DNA of 40,911 bases from IMG/VR virus record IMGVR_UViG_3300032083_001905, positions 1-40,911 of that record; one strand, 5' to 3'. A program made the position numbers and the translations under genes. Below, in pieces: positions 24,693-32,702 of the stretch. This DNA is from a virus. The notes beneath the pieces were generated by a model. The model worked only from the letters and a program-made list of their open reading frames with translations. It was not told where the DNA came from and did not search any database. How positions within the stretch are numbered: the first letter of the stretch is position 1; each line of letters starts with the position of its first letter.

Positions 24693-25358
24693 TTAACTCC
24701 TATATTTTTTATAAAGAAATTCAGCAAATTCAAAGTCTATTGGATTATCAATATCAACAGCTTCAAAATCATCAAGTTTGTAAAACAAAGGTTTTTTTCC
24801 AACAATATTTCTATATTTAATCATATTCTCCTTTGATATTATTGATATTCCATATGTTAAACTAACTATGTCTGGTAAATCTTGTGTGTTAGGTGAATCT
24901 GATGGTTTGTAATTCATTGGTTTTTCATCTAACCATAAGTGTTGTTTAACATCAGTCACCGTAGTTAAACTATCATATCTATCTTTTGCATTTCTAAATC
25001 TATTAATGAAATCATAATAGGTATCTACTTTAATCAATGGTGCTGTACAAGGACTATAAATAATATAATCTGTATCTGTATTCTCTGCTATGTTCTGAAA
25101 AAACTCACTATTATTACATTTTGAACTAGCATAGTAATCTTCTCTCACACATTTACTGACACCATATTCATCTGCTATATTTAAAGCTATTTCTGAATCT
25201 GTATTAACCACTATCTCATCTATTACATCAACTTGTTTCAATACATCAAGTTTAACTTTTAACAAATTACTATCAGCGAAAGGTTTAAAATTTTTATTCT
25301 TAACTCTTTGAGAACCCTTACGAACAGGCACAACTACAGTAATTTTTTCTCTACTCAT
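24693..25358 (-). CDS. CMP-sialic/nonulosonic acid synthetase (NeuA-like)
   Basis: NeuA-type enzymes join CTP and a keto-acid sugar to give the CMP-sugar donor. VPVRKGSQRVKNKNFKPF (10-27) is the nucleotide loop with RxGS-like and K-N-K residues; DEIVVNTDSEIAL, YIIYSPCTAPLI and DFEAVDIDNPIDFEFA near the C-terminus are further family blocks. At 221 residues it is a normal single-domain form. GAGGAG lies upstream. It strongly implies that the cluster makes an acidic nine- or eight-carbon sugar. Confidence 0.88.
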   Translation of the reverse strand: MSREKITVVVPVRKGSQRVKNKNFKPFADSNLLKVKLDVLKQVDVIDEIVVNTDSEIALNIADEYGVSKCVREDYYASSKCNNSEFFQNIAENTDTDYIIYSPCTAPLIKVDTYYDFINRFRNAKDRYDSLTTVTDVKQHLWLDEKPMNYKPSDSPNTQDLPDIVSLTYGISIISKENMIKYRNIVGKKPLFYKLDDFEAVDIDNPIDFEFAEFLYKKYRS

Positions 25359-25719
25359 CTAACAACTCCTCTAAAAATTTTATTGTTCTTTTTCTCGATT
25401 TTAAACTTTTAAACTCTAAAGCTTTATCATCAATATAATAATCAGCAACAATCTTTGGACTCGGACCTGACTTCTTATCAAAGAATGGATTAACATTAAT
25501 ATCATCAAACTCTAACTTGTGGTCTGTACACCATTCTATAGCTTCTTGTAATGCAGGTTCACCTCTACTTGTCCATAGTATAAGTTTATGTCCTTGTTCT
25601 TTCAACTTAATCAATACATTTAACAATTCTTTCTGTTCATCTGATTGTAATCCAATATCAGGAAAACTATATTCAGTCAAACAACCATCAAAATCTATAG
25701 CGAATGTTAACTTACTCAT
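25351..25719 (-). CDS. HAD-family phosphatase
   Basis: In 122 residues, AIDFDGCLTEY provides the motif I Asp9/Asp11 and KLILWTSRGEPALQEAIEW motif II; PSPKIVADYYIDDKALEF gives the Lys and acidic motif III/IV residues. Similar small HADs are common in phages and in capsule clusters. Next to the CMP-sugar synthetase it could remove the 9-phosphate of a nonulosonic acid phosphate, as KdsC-like enzymes do. GGGAG precedes the ATG. Confidence 0.78.
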   Translation of the reverse strand: MSKLTFAIDFDGCLTEYSFPDIGLQSDEQKELLNVLIKLKEQGHKLILWTSRGEPALQEAIEWCTDHKLEFDDINVNPFFDKKSGPSPKIVADYYIDDKALEFKSLKSRKRTIKFLEELLDE

Positions 25720-26809
25720 ATATCTCCCCTACATTCGCTTCTACTAATGTTTTAGCTATCTGATATGCCTCTTTTATATTTTTCATATCTGTATAAAATC
25801 CTTTATCATCGTAATCATAATTCTCTTTTATATTTTTATATATTAGATTTCTAGCAAATGTTCCAATTGATACTCCTTGAAAGTTAACATTAGATTGTTT
25901 AGCTAATTTAGATGTTAATGAATTAGTTCCACCTGACATCAATATATTTACTTTTCTTTTCTTTAGATAATATAATTCATTAGTTCTTTTATTTAACTTC
26001 ATATTAAATGCCTTGTTAACAACATCTGCAGTAGAGACAGCTTGTAGTGTCGTGTTATAGTTATCCTCACCACCTGACATAGGATAACCATCAGCTTGAA
26101 TAATTAATCTATCTCCCATTATTTCTTTTGCTTGTTTTATTCTGTGTTCTAACCCAAAGTTACCTAAGTGTAATCTATCTAAACACATAGAGTTATGTCC
26201 ATTTGGATTTGATTTATTTACTATATCCCATTCTTTCATAATATATTCATCTTCAGCTATAGCTGCATGTAACTCAATGTTTTCAGCTCCAAGTTCTATA
26301 CATTTAGGTAGAACTTCTTCTAAACCTTTTTCGTTATGAGTATAAGATATAATATCATCTCTTGGACAAATAGCACTACAATCTCCACAACCAATACATT
26401 TTTCTTCTATTACATAAGCCACTTCTTTACCTATTTCAATAGGTTCTATGGCTTCCGTTGGACAAACTGGCGCTACACATAATCCACATTTAATACAAGT
26501 GTTAGGGTCAATAAATGCTTTTCTTACATGATGGTCACCTGGCATTCCAACACTAACCATTATGTATGGTCTTGTTTGTAAATTAATACCCAGTGAGTCT
26601 GATATGTCAAATGCTCTATCTATACCTTCAACACAGGACTCAACAACTTCTGGCGTAGCAGATATATCTAAACCCTTAGCACCAGCTAAAGTATAAATCA
26701 TTGTTAATCTTTTTACTTCTTCTAAATTTTCATTACCTGCACCACAAATCATCTTAAAATATTTTTGATTATCAAATAATCTTTGTAATGTTTCAAATCT
26801 TTCATTCAC
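25712..26809 (-). CDS. LdpA-like 4Fe-4S protein
   Basis: This 365-residue protein has three regions. Residues 15-100 (YFKMICGAGNENLEEV, IYTLAGAKGLDISATPEVV) match the N-terminus of cyanobacterial LdpA as I recall it. Two 4Fe-4S motifs follow: C105-C108-C111-C116 and C138-C141-C144-C148. The C-terminal region has IIQADGYPMSGG, ILMSGGTNSLTSKLA and GVSIGTFARNLI, matching LdpA blocks. LdpA was described as a redox sensor of the circadian input pathway; here the context is sugar synthesis. The GTG start at 26809 is coupled to the upstream stop as GTGA. Chemistry unknown. Confidence 0.75.
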   Translation of the reverse strand: MNERFETLQRLFDNQKYFKMICGAGNENLEEVKRLTMIYTLAGAKGLDISATPEVVESCVEGIDRAFDISDSLGINLQTRPYIMVSVGMPGDHHVRKAFIDPNTCIKCGLCVAPVCPTEAIEPIEIGKEVAYVIEEKCIGCGDCSAICPRDDIISYTHNEKGLEEVLPKCIELGAENIELHAAIAEDEYIMKEWDIVNKSNPNGHNSMCLDRLHLGNFGLEHRIKQAKEIMGDRLIIQADGYPMSGGEDNYNTTLQAVSTADVVNKAFNMKLNKRTNELYYLKKRKVNILMSGGTNSLTSKLAKQSNVNFQGVSIGTFARNLIYKNIKENYDYDDKGFYTDMKNIKEAYQIAKTLVEANVGEIYE

Positions 26810-27576
26810 GATATTCTATCCAATATTGTCTTAGACCTTTTTATATATTCACCACCTATTTTGTTGTAATAATTAGCTTTATAATTTAACCAACTTGATT
26901 CAAAGGATAAAGAGTTTTTTATTAACTCTTCTAAATTATCCATATTCACTTTGTTCAAATCTATAATTACATTTCTTGTCTCTATATTGTTTAGTAATTT
27001 TTTACTGAACATATCTTGAATAAAGTTAATACTAGAACTACCAATATTTCCACCCATCAAAGTTTTGAACCCGTAGTTTTTAGATTGTGTCAATATATCA
27101 GTAACAACTTTACACATTTTATTTGATACAACATCTTGTTTTCCATATCCAAATGACTTGGTTAAATCAGACCTACCAATAACAATACCAGTCAACAACT
27201 TAGAGGATGGTGAACTTAATATCTTATCTAAATTTTCATACGCAGTTTTACTTTCAACATTAATATAAAATTTCATTTTTTCTCTTTTATCAATATCAAT
27301 ATTTGTAATAACAGCTTCAACAAATTTTTGTAATGCAAACTCAGATTCTATCATTGGAGCAACAATACCATTTACATCTAATGATAAACAATTATTTATA
27401 TCACTAATAGCTTCACAACCACCTATTTTTACACTTATGTAAGCACTCACAGAATCACATATTCTTTTCATCTTAACAACATCATCAAAAATAACACCCT
27501 CATCTTCAAATGATTGTTTTATACCAACAACACCATCATTCATTAATTTTTCTAATATGTTTTTAAATTGTATCAT
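26806..27576 (-). CDS. HpcH/HpaI aldolase/citrate-lyase-like TIM-barrel protein
   Basis: The 256-residue protein shows ISVKIGGCEAISDI, LSLDVNGIVAPMIESEFALQKF, FYINVESKTAYENLDKIL and LTGIVIGRSDLTKSFGYG, the order seen in pyruvate/PEP-dependent class II aldolases. These normally use a divalent metal and join or split a keto acid and an aldehyde. The metal Asp/Glu pair is probably E in NVESK and D in GRSD. It is coupled to the LdpA-like gene, so the two likely act together, possibly forming the carbon skeleton of the acid activated by the CMP-sugar synthetase. Confidence 0.7.
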   Translation of the reverse strand: MIQFKNILEKLMNDGVVGIKQSFEDEGVIFDDVVKMKRICDSVSAYISVKIGGCEAISDINNCLSLDVNGIVAPMIESEFALQKFVEAVITNIDIDKREKMKFYINVESKTAYENLDKILSSPSSKLLTGIVIGRSDLTKSFGYGKQDVVSNKMCKVVTDILTQSKNYGFKTLMGGNIGSSSINFIQDMFSKKLLNNIETRNVIIDLNKVNMDNLEELIKNSLSFESSWLNYKANYYNKIGGEYIKRSKTILDRIS

Positions 27577-28183
27577 AAAATAAATTTTGTTTCACTTGTC
27601 TATCAATTGTTTTAGGATGATAGAATGAAAATTGTTCTTCTGCTGGTAAATAAGTATGTTCTTTATATCCTGTTAATACTTCGTGTACTTTGTTTTTCCA
27701 AAGTATATTTGGACGATTCCTCCAAATTCTACCTTGATAATCAGGAAAGTTTACCCAACCTTTTTCGTTCACTTGCCAACCCCATTTATTAATATGCTCT
27801 TGTGTAATACCATCAACTTTATTTACTCTCGGCACCCAATATAAATCTATTGTTGGGTTTGAAGCGAATATTGGTTTGAGGTTCTTCATTAATGATTTGT
27901 GTGGAATCTCATCAGCATCTATATTTACAATATAGTCATTTTTGCACATACGAGTCAAGTAGTTTTTTTGTCCAGCATAATCTTTTAACAAATGTCGTTG
28001 TTCAAAAGTCATCTCGTGCATTGATGTCATTACATCTAATATCTCTATTGTCTTTTTATTGTCTGAATAATCATCAAGAATTACTATCTCATCTTCTTCG
28101 TCTTTGTGTTTGACTAAAAACTCTAATAATTTTTGTAGTGATGTGTCTTCATTGTGAGTCAATACACTATAACTAATTTTCAT
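27563..28183 (-). CDS. Family 2 glycosyltransferase
   Basis: In 206 residues, ISYSVLTHNEDTSLQKLL opens the GT-A fold, DEIVILDDYSDNKKT binds the nucleotide, and DYIVNIDADEIPHKSLM contains the DxDE metal motif. The middle part (YWVPRVNKVDGI, GRIWRNRPNILWKNKVHEVLTG) is typical of the WaaE/KdtX subfamily, which adds glucose to lipopolysaccharide core. AAAGG precedes the ATG. It opens the glycan cluster in transcription order. Confidence 0.88.
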   Translation of the reverse strand: MKISYSVLTHNEDTSLQKLLEFLVKHKDEEDEIVILDDYSDNKKTIEILDVMTSMHEMTFEQRHLLKDYAGQKNYLTRMCKNDYIVNIDADEIPHKSLMKNLKPIFASNPTIDLYWVPRVNKVDGITQEHINKWGWQVNEKGWVNFPDYQGRIWRNRPNILWKNKVHEVLTGYKEHTYLPAEEQFSFYHPKTIDRQVKQNLFYDTI

Positions 28184-28187
28184 TTTT

Positions 28188-28841
28188 TTAACCTTTATCT
28201 AATTTGTTCACTAAATTGTTTAAAGCATTATCAATAAATTTATCAATATCTCTTTCTTCTTGATTATTTTCAGTTTGTTGTGGTTTTGTAGGTTCTTTTG
28301 GTTTTTCCACCTCTGTTTTTGGTTTTTCAGGTTGTTTTGGTTTCTCAGCTTGTTTTGGTTTGTTATCCACTTTTTCTTCTTCTTTTAATTTCGTGAATAC
28401 TCTAATTGGTTCTAAAAAAACTGAACTTTTTCTAGCCTTGTAATAATCGTAAGTTCTATATTGACCTGAAACTCCTAAACCTTTTGATAACAAATCATAC
28501 GCTCTTGGTTTAATACCTTTTATATCATTTTGTAACATATTTTGATTTATATCTAATTTATACAAATTATTTTCTTTATCAATGGTTACAAACTTTCCAA
28601 TTTGTTCAAATATTTGAATTTGTTTTCCTGTAATTTCTAATTGAATTTTATTTGATTCCTCAAGTTTGATTCCAATTAATTGAGTTGATACTCCTTTTTG
28701 TCCCTTTACTATTAAAGATGGATTTAAAACTAATATACTATGTACTTTTGCTTTACCTGTTGACTTTGATTTATATTTAAATGATATAATATCACCAGCT
28801 TGAACATTTTCCCAATTATATGGTAGTTTTCTATTCGCCAT
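28188..28841 (-). CDS. Hypothetical protein with Lys/Pro-rich tail
   Basis: The 217-residue protein begins with a beta-rich domain of about 130 residues (AGDIISFKYKSKSTGKAKVHSILVLNPSL, LIGIKLEESNK), plausibly a small barrel. Residues about 155-195 are a low-complexity KPKQ/EKPK stretch, followed by a short helix (IDKFIDNALNNLVNKLDKG). The layout suggests a folded head, flexible linker and C-terminal binding helix. It may be a virion or scaffold-linked protein; I cannot name a family. AGGAAACTTAAA precedes the ATG. Confidence 0.7.
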   Translation of the reverse strand: MANRKLPYNWENVQAGDIISFKYKSKSTGKAKVHSILVLNPSLIVKGQKGVSTQLIGIKLEESNKIQLEITGKQIQIFEQIGKFVTIDKENNLYKLDINQNMLQNDIKGIKPRAYDLLSKGLGVSGQYRTYDYYKARKSSVFLEPIRVFTKLKEEEKVDNKPKQAEKPKQPEKPKTEVEKPKEPTKPQQTENNQEERDIDKFIDNALNNLVNKLDKG

Positions 28842-28842
28842 T

Positions 28843-29283
28843 TTAAGTTTCCTGTTTTAATAATTCATTTACATATGACATACCTTCAAGAAATAAATCA
28901 TAAATTTTAGAATTATCCGTATCTACTTTCTTCTCATAAAAACCACCTTGTTCATTTGGAAAGTCTTTTCTATCGTCCTCTGGTATTTCAACCATTGGAG
29001 CGAAAGCCCACTTTAATTCTTTTTTAATATTTACAGGATACAACATACCAATCGGTAATGCTATAATAGTTGGAATCCAAATCTTACCATTTTCTTCAAC
29101 AGCCCAATTCTTCATATCTTCACCAAGTTTCTGAAACTCTTCATTGGTTTCTTTCGTACCTGTGAATTTAGTTGAAGTTGTGTAACCACAATTAATACAC
29201 TGCATTACTTGGGATTCTTCTTTTCCAGCTACATGTAGTGCTTTTTCTCCACATAAGAAACAATTACTTATTAAGTCTTTCAT
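28843..29283 (-). CDS. Zinc-ribbon protein, 146 aa
   Basis: CFLCG at 8-12 and CINCGY at 29-34 form a four-cysteine zinc ribbon. The rest (residues 45-146) is mixed alpha/beta (IWIPTIIALPIGMLYPV, WAFAPMVEIPEDDRKDF) without a known signature. Its start is coupled as ATGA to the end of the GT4 gene upstream, and its stop lies two bases from the next gene. Function unknown. Confidence 0.7.
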   Translation of the reverse strand: MKDLISNCFLCGEKALHVAGKEESQVMQCINCGYTTSTKFTGTKETNEEFQKLGEDMKNWAVEENGKIWIPTIIALPIGMLYPVNIKKELKWAFAPMVEIPEDDRKDFPNEQGGFYEKKVDTDNSKIYDLFLEGMSYVNELLKQET

Positions 29284-30623
29284 ACAGTGGCCTCACTTGT
29301 TACTTTTTTTAATTTTGGTAGTTTAATTTTTGGTGCTTCTGAACCACCTGTTTTTTTTAATTTTGGTAAATTCAATCCAACCTGTTGAGGAACTTTATCA
29401 ATATATGGTGTAATGATTTCATCAAGTTTTTCAGTCATTTTATTTAATGTAAATTTATCTCTATTTACTTTCATTAAATTTAATGCTTTTTCTTTTACTT
29501 TATCATAATTTTTAAATGTGTAATTCATAGCTCTATACGCTTGAGTTTCATTTACATTAAACCATTGTGATTCAGAAACTATTATATCTTTCCATACTTG
29601 TGATTTAGGAACTTGAACCATTTCACCACCCAATAACATAGAGTTTTCTTTTGATAAAAAGTCCAACTGACCACTCCAAGCACTAGCGATTACAGGTAAT
29701 CCAACCATTGTAGCCTCTTGTAAAGGTCTTCCATATCCTTCACCATGTGTTAGTGATACGAATGATTTTACCTTTGGATGATTATACAATTTGTTCATCT
29801 CATCAGGTGATAATGAACCGTGTAATAAATATACATTTGGTAGATTCCAATCTTTTGGAAATTTGTTTTTTATTTGTCTTATTTTTTCTAAACACTTTTC
29901 TCTATCCATTATAGAAAATGTAGCGCCTGCACTTTTTAATATTAAAGCTGGTTTTTCTTTTTTATTTGCAAATGATTCATAAAATATTTTTACCAATTTT
30001 GCTATGTCTTTTCTATCTTCACCATATCCACCATTACCCCACAATCCAACATGTAAGAATGCAAAGTCTTCTTTAATACTGTCAACTAAATCCAATGATG
30101 CATCATTAATTGGTTTGTAAATATCCTCATTTGTTCCTTCAAATAAAACTTCCATTGGTTTTTCAAGTTTTAAGTCACCAATTTTTTGTTGTTGACCATC
30201 TGGCAGTTTTTGGATTTTTTCATAAAGAGCTTTTACAAATCCATCTTTAGAATGTTCTGATGGGACAATTATTAAATCCATTTTGTTACAACCATCTAAC
30301 CATTTATTTGAAACTGATGTTGTTTCAATACCTGCAGTTATCCCAATGTTTACTTTACCCCAAGTTTGAAATTCATTTGGTATTCTAATATCAATGTAAA
30401 CATCAGGTTGTTTATCTAACTTTGGTTCTGATAAAATACAATCGAGAATATTTTTATCTAACTTATTATCTAATGCATCTCTTGGTGTTTCACCCCAATT
30501 TACATCTAATATTTTTATATCATATTTATCATGTGTAATTAAAGAACGAACTAAATCTCTTGCGTGGTCACCATATCCACTTCTTGAACTTACTGGTGCA
30601 CATATTAACATAACTTTTTTCAT
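29280..30623 (-). CDS. GT4-like glycosyltransferase with LPKLKK tail
   Basis: The 447-residue protein starts MKKVMLICAPVSSRSGYGDHA, a GT-B N-terminal domain with a Gly-rich loop. The C-terminal domain carries SLTHGEGYGRPLQEATMVGLPVIASAWSG, the donor-binding EX7E-like region of family 4. The last 30 residues are a tail with LPKLKK twice (LNLPKLKK, KIKLPKLKK). The start at 30623 is coupled by TAATG to the preceding GT4 gene; a further upstream start would overlap it. It may glycosylate phage DNA, protein or a glycan precursor. Confidence 0.85.
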   Translation of the reverse strand: MKKVMLICAPVSSRSGYGDHARDLVRSLITHDKYDIKILDVNWGETPRDALDNKLDKNILDCILSEPKLDKQPDVYIDIRIPNEFQTWGKVNIGITAGIETTSVSNKWLDGCNKMDLIIVPSEHSKDGFVKALYEKIQKLPDGQQQKIGDLKLEKPMEVLFEGTNEDIYKPINDASLDLVDSIKEDFAFLHVGLWGNGGYGEDRKDIAKLVKIFYESFANKKEKPALILKSAGATFSIMDREKCLEKIRQIKNKFPKDWNLPNVYLLHGSLSPDEMNKLYNHPKVKSFVSLTHGEGYGRPLQEATMVGLPVIASAWSGQLDFLSKENSMLLGGEMVQVPKSQVWKDIIVSESQWFNVNETQAYRAMNYTFKNYDKVKEKALNLMKVNRDKFTLNKMTEKLDEIITPYIDKVPQQVGLNLPKLKKTGGSEAPKIKLPKLKKVTSEATV

Positions 30624-32038
30624 TACGCGACCTCCAATGTATATTTTTCTCGTGGTTTCCAATTTTCAAATGTAGATTCAATGTTTTTAATAAATGATTC
30701 CGACATAAGTTCTCCAGTCATTCTACCTTCATTTAAAACAAATTGCCTCCCCAACTCACCACATCTTTCTCTTTCTTCAGGACCAGCTTTATACCATTCC
30801 AATAGTGATTCACCAGCGTCTTCAAATGAACATCTATCATCAAATATGTAAGGTGTTAGTGGTGAACCACAACAAGATATATTACTTGGAAATACAGGTT
30901 TAACCCATTCTCCATGTCTTGTATAAGTTCCTCTGTGATTAGATTGTAACTCAACATAATCCTCAGCAGTTAAGTATTCATCTTTGTTGTTTTTAAATCC
31001 ACATTGGTCTTGTAATCCACCAGTTACATTAATCACTATACAACCACCCGTATGTAACATTTCACAACTACCTAAACCGAATCCTTCATTGGAAGCCATA
31101 TTGATATAAACATCACAAGAATTATATAGATAATTCATTTCTTCATCATTAAAAGTACCATGTGGTTGATTATCGTGTGTGAATATTACTGGATAATCAG
31201 GAAGTAATGTAGAACAAACGGCTCTCATATCAGTTCCATTTTCATCACTTGGTTGTGAATGAAATACAAGAACACAATCTTTTCTTTTCTCGGGTGATAA
31301 TTTATCCATCATATGTTTGTAAGCTAATGCAACATCACCAGGAGATTTTCTTCTAATGTTTCTATTCAGATAAAGTATTTTAAAGTTATACTTATCTAAT
31401 CCGTGTTTTTGTTCAAACTCTTTAAATTTGGTATCACCTTTGTCTTCTATTTTATTTATTCTTCTGTCTGAAATTCCGTGAGGAACATATTGTGTTTGCC
31501 AATCTTCATATCCGTATTTAGAAAGTATTCTTTTATTAATACCATAAGTTTGTTTTGATATTGACATTAACATATCTGAACTTCTGTAAAAGTTTGTGTT
31601 GTATAATGGGTCAGGTATATCATCCCAAATGTTATAATACATAATAGGAATGTTTTGTCTTATCTCATGTTCCATTTGATATAACCAAATCCAAAATCTT
31701 GGGTCTGTAAAATGTATAATAGCATCTGGTTTCTCTACTAATAATAATTCTCTCATTACTTGTGGATTACCATAACCTGATATTGGATATATTTTAAGAT
31801 GTGCATCTTTTACTCCCCATTCTTTTCGAACAGCTTCACTCATATCTACTATTTTACCTTCTTCTGGATGTTTTACCGCTCCACCTAATTGAATCCAATC
31901 ATATTTATGAATTGTTCCCATCACAAATTCTTTTGCTTGTGTTGCTATTCCACTATGCATTCTCAAGTCATCTGATAATAGTAGAATTTTTTTCTTTCTT
32001 TTAGGTGTTTTTAATTTTGGAAGTTTTATTTTACTCAT
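30623..32038 (-). CDS. GT4-like glycosyltransferase with KLPKLK head
   Basis: The 471-residue GT-B enzyme begins MSKIKLPKLKTPKRKKKI, a basic head sharing the KIKLPKLK motif with the tail of the next gene. The Rossmann loops are LLLSDDLRMHSGIATQAKEF and ILYLNRNIRRKSPGDVAL; NMASNEGFGLGSCEMLHTGGCIV is the donor-binding EX7E region. The two GT4 enzymes are neighbours but not close copies. Similar tandem GT4 genes occur in other marine myoviruses, as far as I recall. Confidence 0.85.
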   Translation of the reverse strand: MSKIKLPKLKTPKRKKKILLLSDDLRMHSGIATQAKEFVMGTIHKYDWIQLGGAVKHPEEGKIVDMSEAVRKEWGVKDAHLKIYPISGYGNPQVMRELLLVEKPDAIIHFTDPRFWIWLYQMEHEIRQNIPIMYYNIWDDIPDPLYNTNFYRSSDMLMSISKQTYGINKRILSKYGYEDWQTQYVPHGISDRRINKIEDKGDTKFKEFEQKHGLDKYNFKILYLNRNIRRKSPGDVALAYKHMMDKLSPEKRKDCVLVFHSQPSDENGTDMRAVCSTLLPDYPVIFTHDNQPHGTFNDEEMNYLYNSCDVYINMASNEGFGLGSCEMLHTGGCIVINVTGGLQDQCGFKNNKDEYLTAEDYVELQSNHRGTYTRHGEWVKPVFPSNISCCGSPLTPYIFDDRCSFEDAGESLLEWYKAGPEERERCGELGRQFVLNEGRMTGELMSESFIKNIESTFENWKPREKYTLEVA

Positions 32039-32054
32039 AACCTATTTCTCCTAT

Positions 32055-32249
32055 TTAAAAGTTGCTTCCACTTATGATTAAATTGTCATAAGTTTCAATT
32101 TCTTCTCTAAATTTCTCATCTTGTAAAAATCTATCAACTGAACGATTTGTTAATTTTTGTAAAGTCATCTTCGTGTTGACAGTATTTAATTTAAACTTTT
32201 CGTATAAACCTTCTAATATTTTTACAGATGTTAGTTTTGTATTTTTCAT
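32055..32249 (-). CDS. Ribbon-helix-helix-like small DNA-binding protein
   Basis: In 64 residues, TKLTSVKILEGLYEKFKLNTVNT followed by MTLQKLTNRSVDRFLQD fits a beta strand then two helices, the MetJ/Arc layout. The strand TSVKI would lie in the DNA major groove of a dimer. GGAGATATA precedes the ATG. It heads the transcript entering the GT4 pair and could regulate it or the AT-rich gap just upstream. Confidence 0.7.
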   Translation of the reverse strand: MKNTKLTSVKILEGLYEKFKLNTVNTKMTLQKLTNRSVDRFLQDEKFREEIETYDNLIISGSNF

Positions 32250-32300
32250 ATTATATCTCCATCGTATTTACATATATAAATATATAGATATATAAAAAAA
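32250..32300 (-). promoter_or_regulatory. AT-rich intergenic region, possible promoter
   Basis: This 51-base gap is among the longest noncoding stretches in the window. The minus strand reads as runs of TATATA with TGTAAATA (32272-32265) close to the gene start, one mismatch from the T4-type late promoter TATAAATA. Placement would put transcription a few bases before the GGAG of the RHH gene. No -35 resembling AAAGCTTG is present. A late or middle promoter is possible, not certain. Confidence 0.3.
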
Positions 32301-32702
32301 CTATGAAATAATTATTCTTTTTTTATTTAATTTTTTAGCGTAAGTCAATGTTGAAAATGTTCCATCAGAATCCACACCTTCTGGAATGAATGCTACAATG
32401 AAATCTGATGTTCCAGCAATTATTTTATTTCTTGCATGAAAATTTCTAATGTTATATGGTTTTCCATATCTTGATTCGGGCATTGTACAATATAAATTAT
32501 ATGGGTCGTGGAATGGTGGGTATTCTTCATACATCAATCCTAATTCCAATGCGTATTTTTTAGCATATCTATCAGCACCAGTCTTACAACCACCACTAAC
32601 GATTATCGTTTTCTCACCATATTCGTTTTTTAATTTGAATACAAAGTCTTTAATCTTCTTCTTGTTCTCATATCTTCTACTCCCTACGATTGCGACTTTC
32701 AT
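32301..32702 (-). CDS. SLOG/DUF2493-like Rossmann protein
   Basis: The 133-residue protein starts MKVAIVGSRRYENKKKI and carries IIVSGGCKTGADRYAKKYALELG, the GxxG.xGAD nucleotide-binding pattern of the SLOG superfamily (YspA, DprA/LOG relatives). PESRYGKPYNIRNFHARNKIIA fits the conserved RN..I region of the DUF2493 type. It may bind or hydrolyse a nucleotide derivative such as ADP-ribose species; phage relatives are mostly uncharacterised. Coupled by TAATG to the Cas4-like gene. Confidence 0.75.
   Translation of the reverse strand: MKVAIVGSRRYENKKKIKDFVFKLKNEYGEKTIIVSGGCKTGADRYAKKYALELGLMYEEYPPFHDPYNLYCTMPESRYGKPYNIRNFHARNKIIAGTSDFIVAFIPEGVDSDGTFSTLTYAKKLNKKRIIIS

Noticed and set aside
28320-28390. 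Repetitive GGTTTTTC/TTTTGG stretch as a DNA repeat element
   Set aside because: It is explained by the KPKQ/EKPK low-complexity tail of the 217-aa protein.
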